Origin: Thermosaccharophagus gerlachensis
Lineage (GTDB): Bacteria > Armatimonadota > Fervidibacteria > Fervidibacterales > Thermosaccharophagaceae
Direction of reading: 5' to 3'
NCBI GenBank assembly: GCA_041538025.1
Contig: JBGOEV010000051.1
Coordinates: 1-14,767, forward strand
Length of the DNA stretch: 14,767 nt
A program made the position numbers and the translations under genes. Shown piece by piece: positions 14,187-14,767 of this stretch; position 1 is the stretch's first letter, and each line of letters begins with the position of its first letter. Below the pieces are notes generated by a model. The model had not been told where the DNA came from. It ran no database searches and was given only the letters and a program-made list of their open reading frames with translations.

Positions 14187-14449
14187 ACACGAAATGCCCT
14201 CCCCTGTCCATGCTAACTGTGGGTTCACCCTCTTACAACCCCCAAACTTTATGAGGCTTTCAATTTATCCTGCACCTTGTAGTTTGCAATTTGAGGGAAT
14301 TCAAGGACTATGCTATCCTTCCAAGAATCGGAAGAAGCAGAACCTATCAATCTTTAAGCCAACAAGGTGATAGGAGATACAATGCCTGACTTATGCTTTC
14401 AATCCTTTTGGCTGCGACTTTGACTGCTCAAATCTTCAAAGACGAAGAC
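14187..14449. other. 263-base convergent gap without a convincing gene
   Basis: Between the convergent deacetylase and right-edge genes. It holds a long-range inverted repeat (14268-14375), a strong Shine-Dalgarno (AAGGTGATAGGAG, 14364-14376) followed by an ATG at 14382 that opens only 13 codons before TGA, and half of a 12-base direct repeat. A possible weak promoter is TTGCAA near 14287 with TATGCT about 19 bases later; the spacing is poor. No rho-independent terminator was found. It reads like decayed or end-of-gene sequence rather than a normal short spacer. Confidence 0.45.
14268..14375. repeat. Imperfect inverted repeat, arms about 12-14 bases
   Basis: CACCTTGT at 14273-14280 is the exact reverse complement of ACAAGGTG at 14362-14369; TCCT (14268-14271) and AGGA (14372-14375) extend the pairing across a small bulge. 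The arms are 81 bases apart, too far for a terminator. It could be a remnant of a small mobile element or chance. Confidence 0.3.
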
Positions 14450-14483
14450 TTATCCCTCGTCCGAGCAATTGTCTTCAAAGACG
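14433..14483. repeat. 12-base direct repeat TCTTCAAAGACG
   Basis: Copies at 14433-14444 and 14472-14483, 39 bases apart, flank the stop codon of the right-edge minus-strand gene (14450-14452). The spacing is a multiple of three. Origin unclear; a small duplication is possible. Confidence 0.6.
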
Positions 14484-14767
14484 GCTTCGTTTACACTTTC
14501 CGCGAGGGTTGGGTTCCACGCTGTCTCTTCAATCATTGGGTCAGCAGCGGAAAGCAAAGGCACTTTGCCCAGTCGTTGGATCAGGGCTTCCAACTCTTCG
14601 TCAGGCGGATATTCGTTCCACGATGCCCCATAGCGGATAACCTTTCCGTCTACAACCAAAAGCCACTCCGCTCGCAACGCTTGTCGCATCCGCTCCAACC
14701 AAACTCGGTTGCGCTGCTCCAGTTCGTCCATCACTGCCTGCCGTTCCTCTTCCGACATTCGCTGCCA
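14450..14767 (-). CDS. Small hypothetical protein, start probably beyond the right edge
   Basis: Not recognised with certainty. The minus-strand frame is open to the last base (WQR before the first ATG at 14758) and that ATG has no visible ribosome binding site, so the N-terminus probably lies outside. The visible 102 residues after the ATG start as a charged, helical stretch (MSEEERQAVMDELEQRN, WLERMRQALRAEW), then a beta element WLLVVDGKVIRYGASWNEYP and a second helix, ending in an acidic tail. The LLVVDGKVI core resembles DUF5678-type small proteins, a weak resemblance only. Two 60-base lines here counted by hand are 55% and 58% GC, against 48% for a line of the first gene, so composition may differ from neighbours. 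No signal peptide is seen. Confidence 0.6.
   Translation of the reverse strand, partial: WQRMSEEERQAVMDELEQRNRVWLERMRQALRAEWLLVVDGKVIRYGASWNEYPPDEELEALIQRLGKVPLLSAADPMIEETAWNPTLAESVNEAVFEDNCSDEG

Noticed and set aside
14095..14370. 91-residue plus-strand frame overlapping the end of the deacetylase gene
   Set aside because: Out of frame with the deacetylase, Pro- and Ser-rich without motif, and no ribosome binding site.
14250..14410. CTTTCAAT occurrences suggestive of a CRISPR repeat end
   Set aside because: Only two copies of 8 bases, no longer shared repeat and no regular spacing.
14393..14767. Plus-strand frame from ATG 14393 open to the window end, beginning MLSILLAATLTAQ like a signal peptide
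   Set aside because: Directly antisense to the right-edge minus-strand gene, whose helix-strand-helix pattern is far more protein-like; the only nearby binding site is too far from this ATG. Kept in mind because it has no stop in the window.
1..14767. Defence island, prophage or mobile element content
   Set aside because: No transposase, integrase, restriction, toxin-antitoxin or phage structural motifs are visible; nearly all genes are housekeeping or carbohydrate-related.
1..14767. tRNA, rRNA or riboswitch genes
   Set aside because: No cloverleaf with a TTCGA-type loop, rRNA core stretch or known aptamer core was seen in the few non-coding gaps.

Overview
The window looks like a bacterial, probably thermophilic, chromosome segment from an uncultured lineage. 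Bacterial-type RecJ, RecO, TrmD and Dcd are present. Shine-Dalgarno sites close to AGGAGGTGA stand a fairly constant 6-9 bases before many starts, several of which are GTG or TTG. Arginine AGG and isoleucine ATA codons are frequent, which fits thermophily. The pairing of a Gfo/Idh-like sugar gene set (SDR epimerase, dihydrodipicolinate-synthase-like protein, RbsA-type ATPase) with a DUF1080 hydrolase resembles Armatimonadota/Fervidibacter-like or Planctomycetota-like gene content. That lineage assignment is inference from remembered gene content and is not demonstrated here.

Layout. Positions 1-9615 carry nine plus-strand genes packed with gaps of 7-55 bases or a short overlap. In order they are a TPR plus HExxH metallopeptidase-like protein (probably cut by the left edge), recJ, recO, trmD, dcd, a sugar-type ABC ATPase, an NAD-binding epimerase-like protein, a DHDPS/aldolase-family protein and a small thioredoxin-like protein. 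Positions 9670-11473 hold two minus-strand genes: a DUF1080 (3-keto-glycoside hydrolase family) protein with its own promoter, and a [4Fe-4S] QueG-like protein. A divergent promoter region (about 11474-11623) faces a plus-strand pair for envelope glycan work: a FemAB/GNAT-like acyltransferase and a membrane-anchored or secreted PIG-L/LmbE deacetylase. After a 263-base gap, a minus-strand gene for a small hypothetical protein runs off the right edge.

How the genes may work together. recJ, recO, trmD and dcd are housekeeping (recombination repair, tRNA m1G37, dUMP supply) and are probably co-transcribed. The ABC ATPase, SDR and DHDPS-like genes form a tight sub-cluster that suggests uptake and breakdown of a sugar or sugar acid, but no permease or binding protein is in the window. 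The DUF1080 gene on the opposite strand could feed the same carbohydrate theme. I found no tRNA, rRNA, CRISPR array, complete insertion sequence or clear anti-phage system. Nothing here qualifies convincingly as a new system. The most unusual points are the Lys-to-Cys change in the SDR active site, the unplaced TPR-HExxH protein and the poorly explained gap at 14187-14449.
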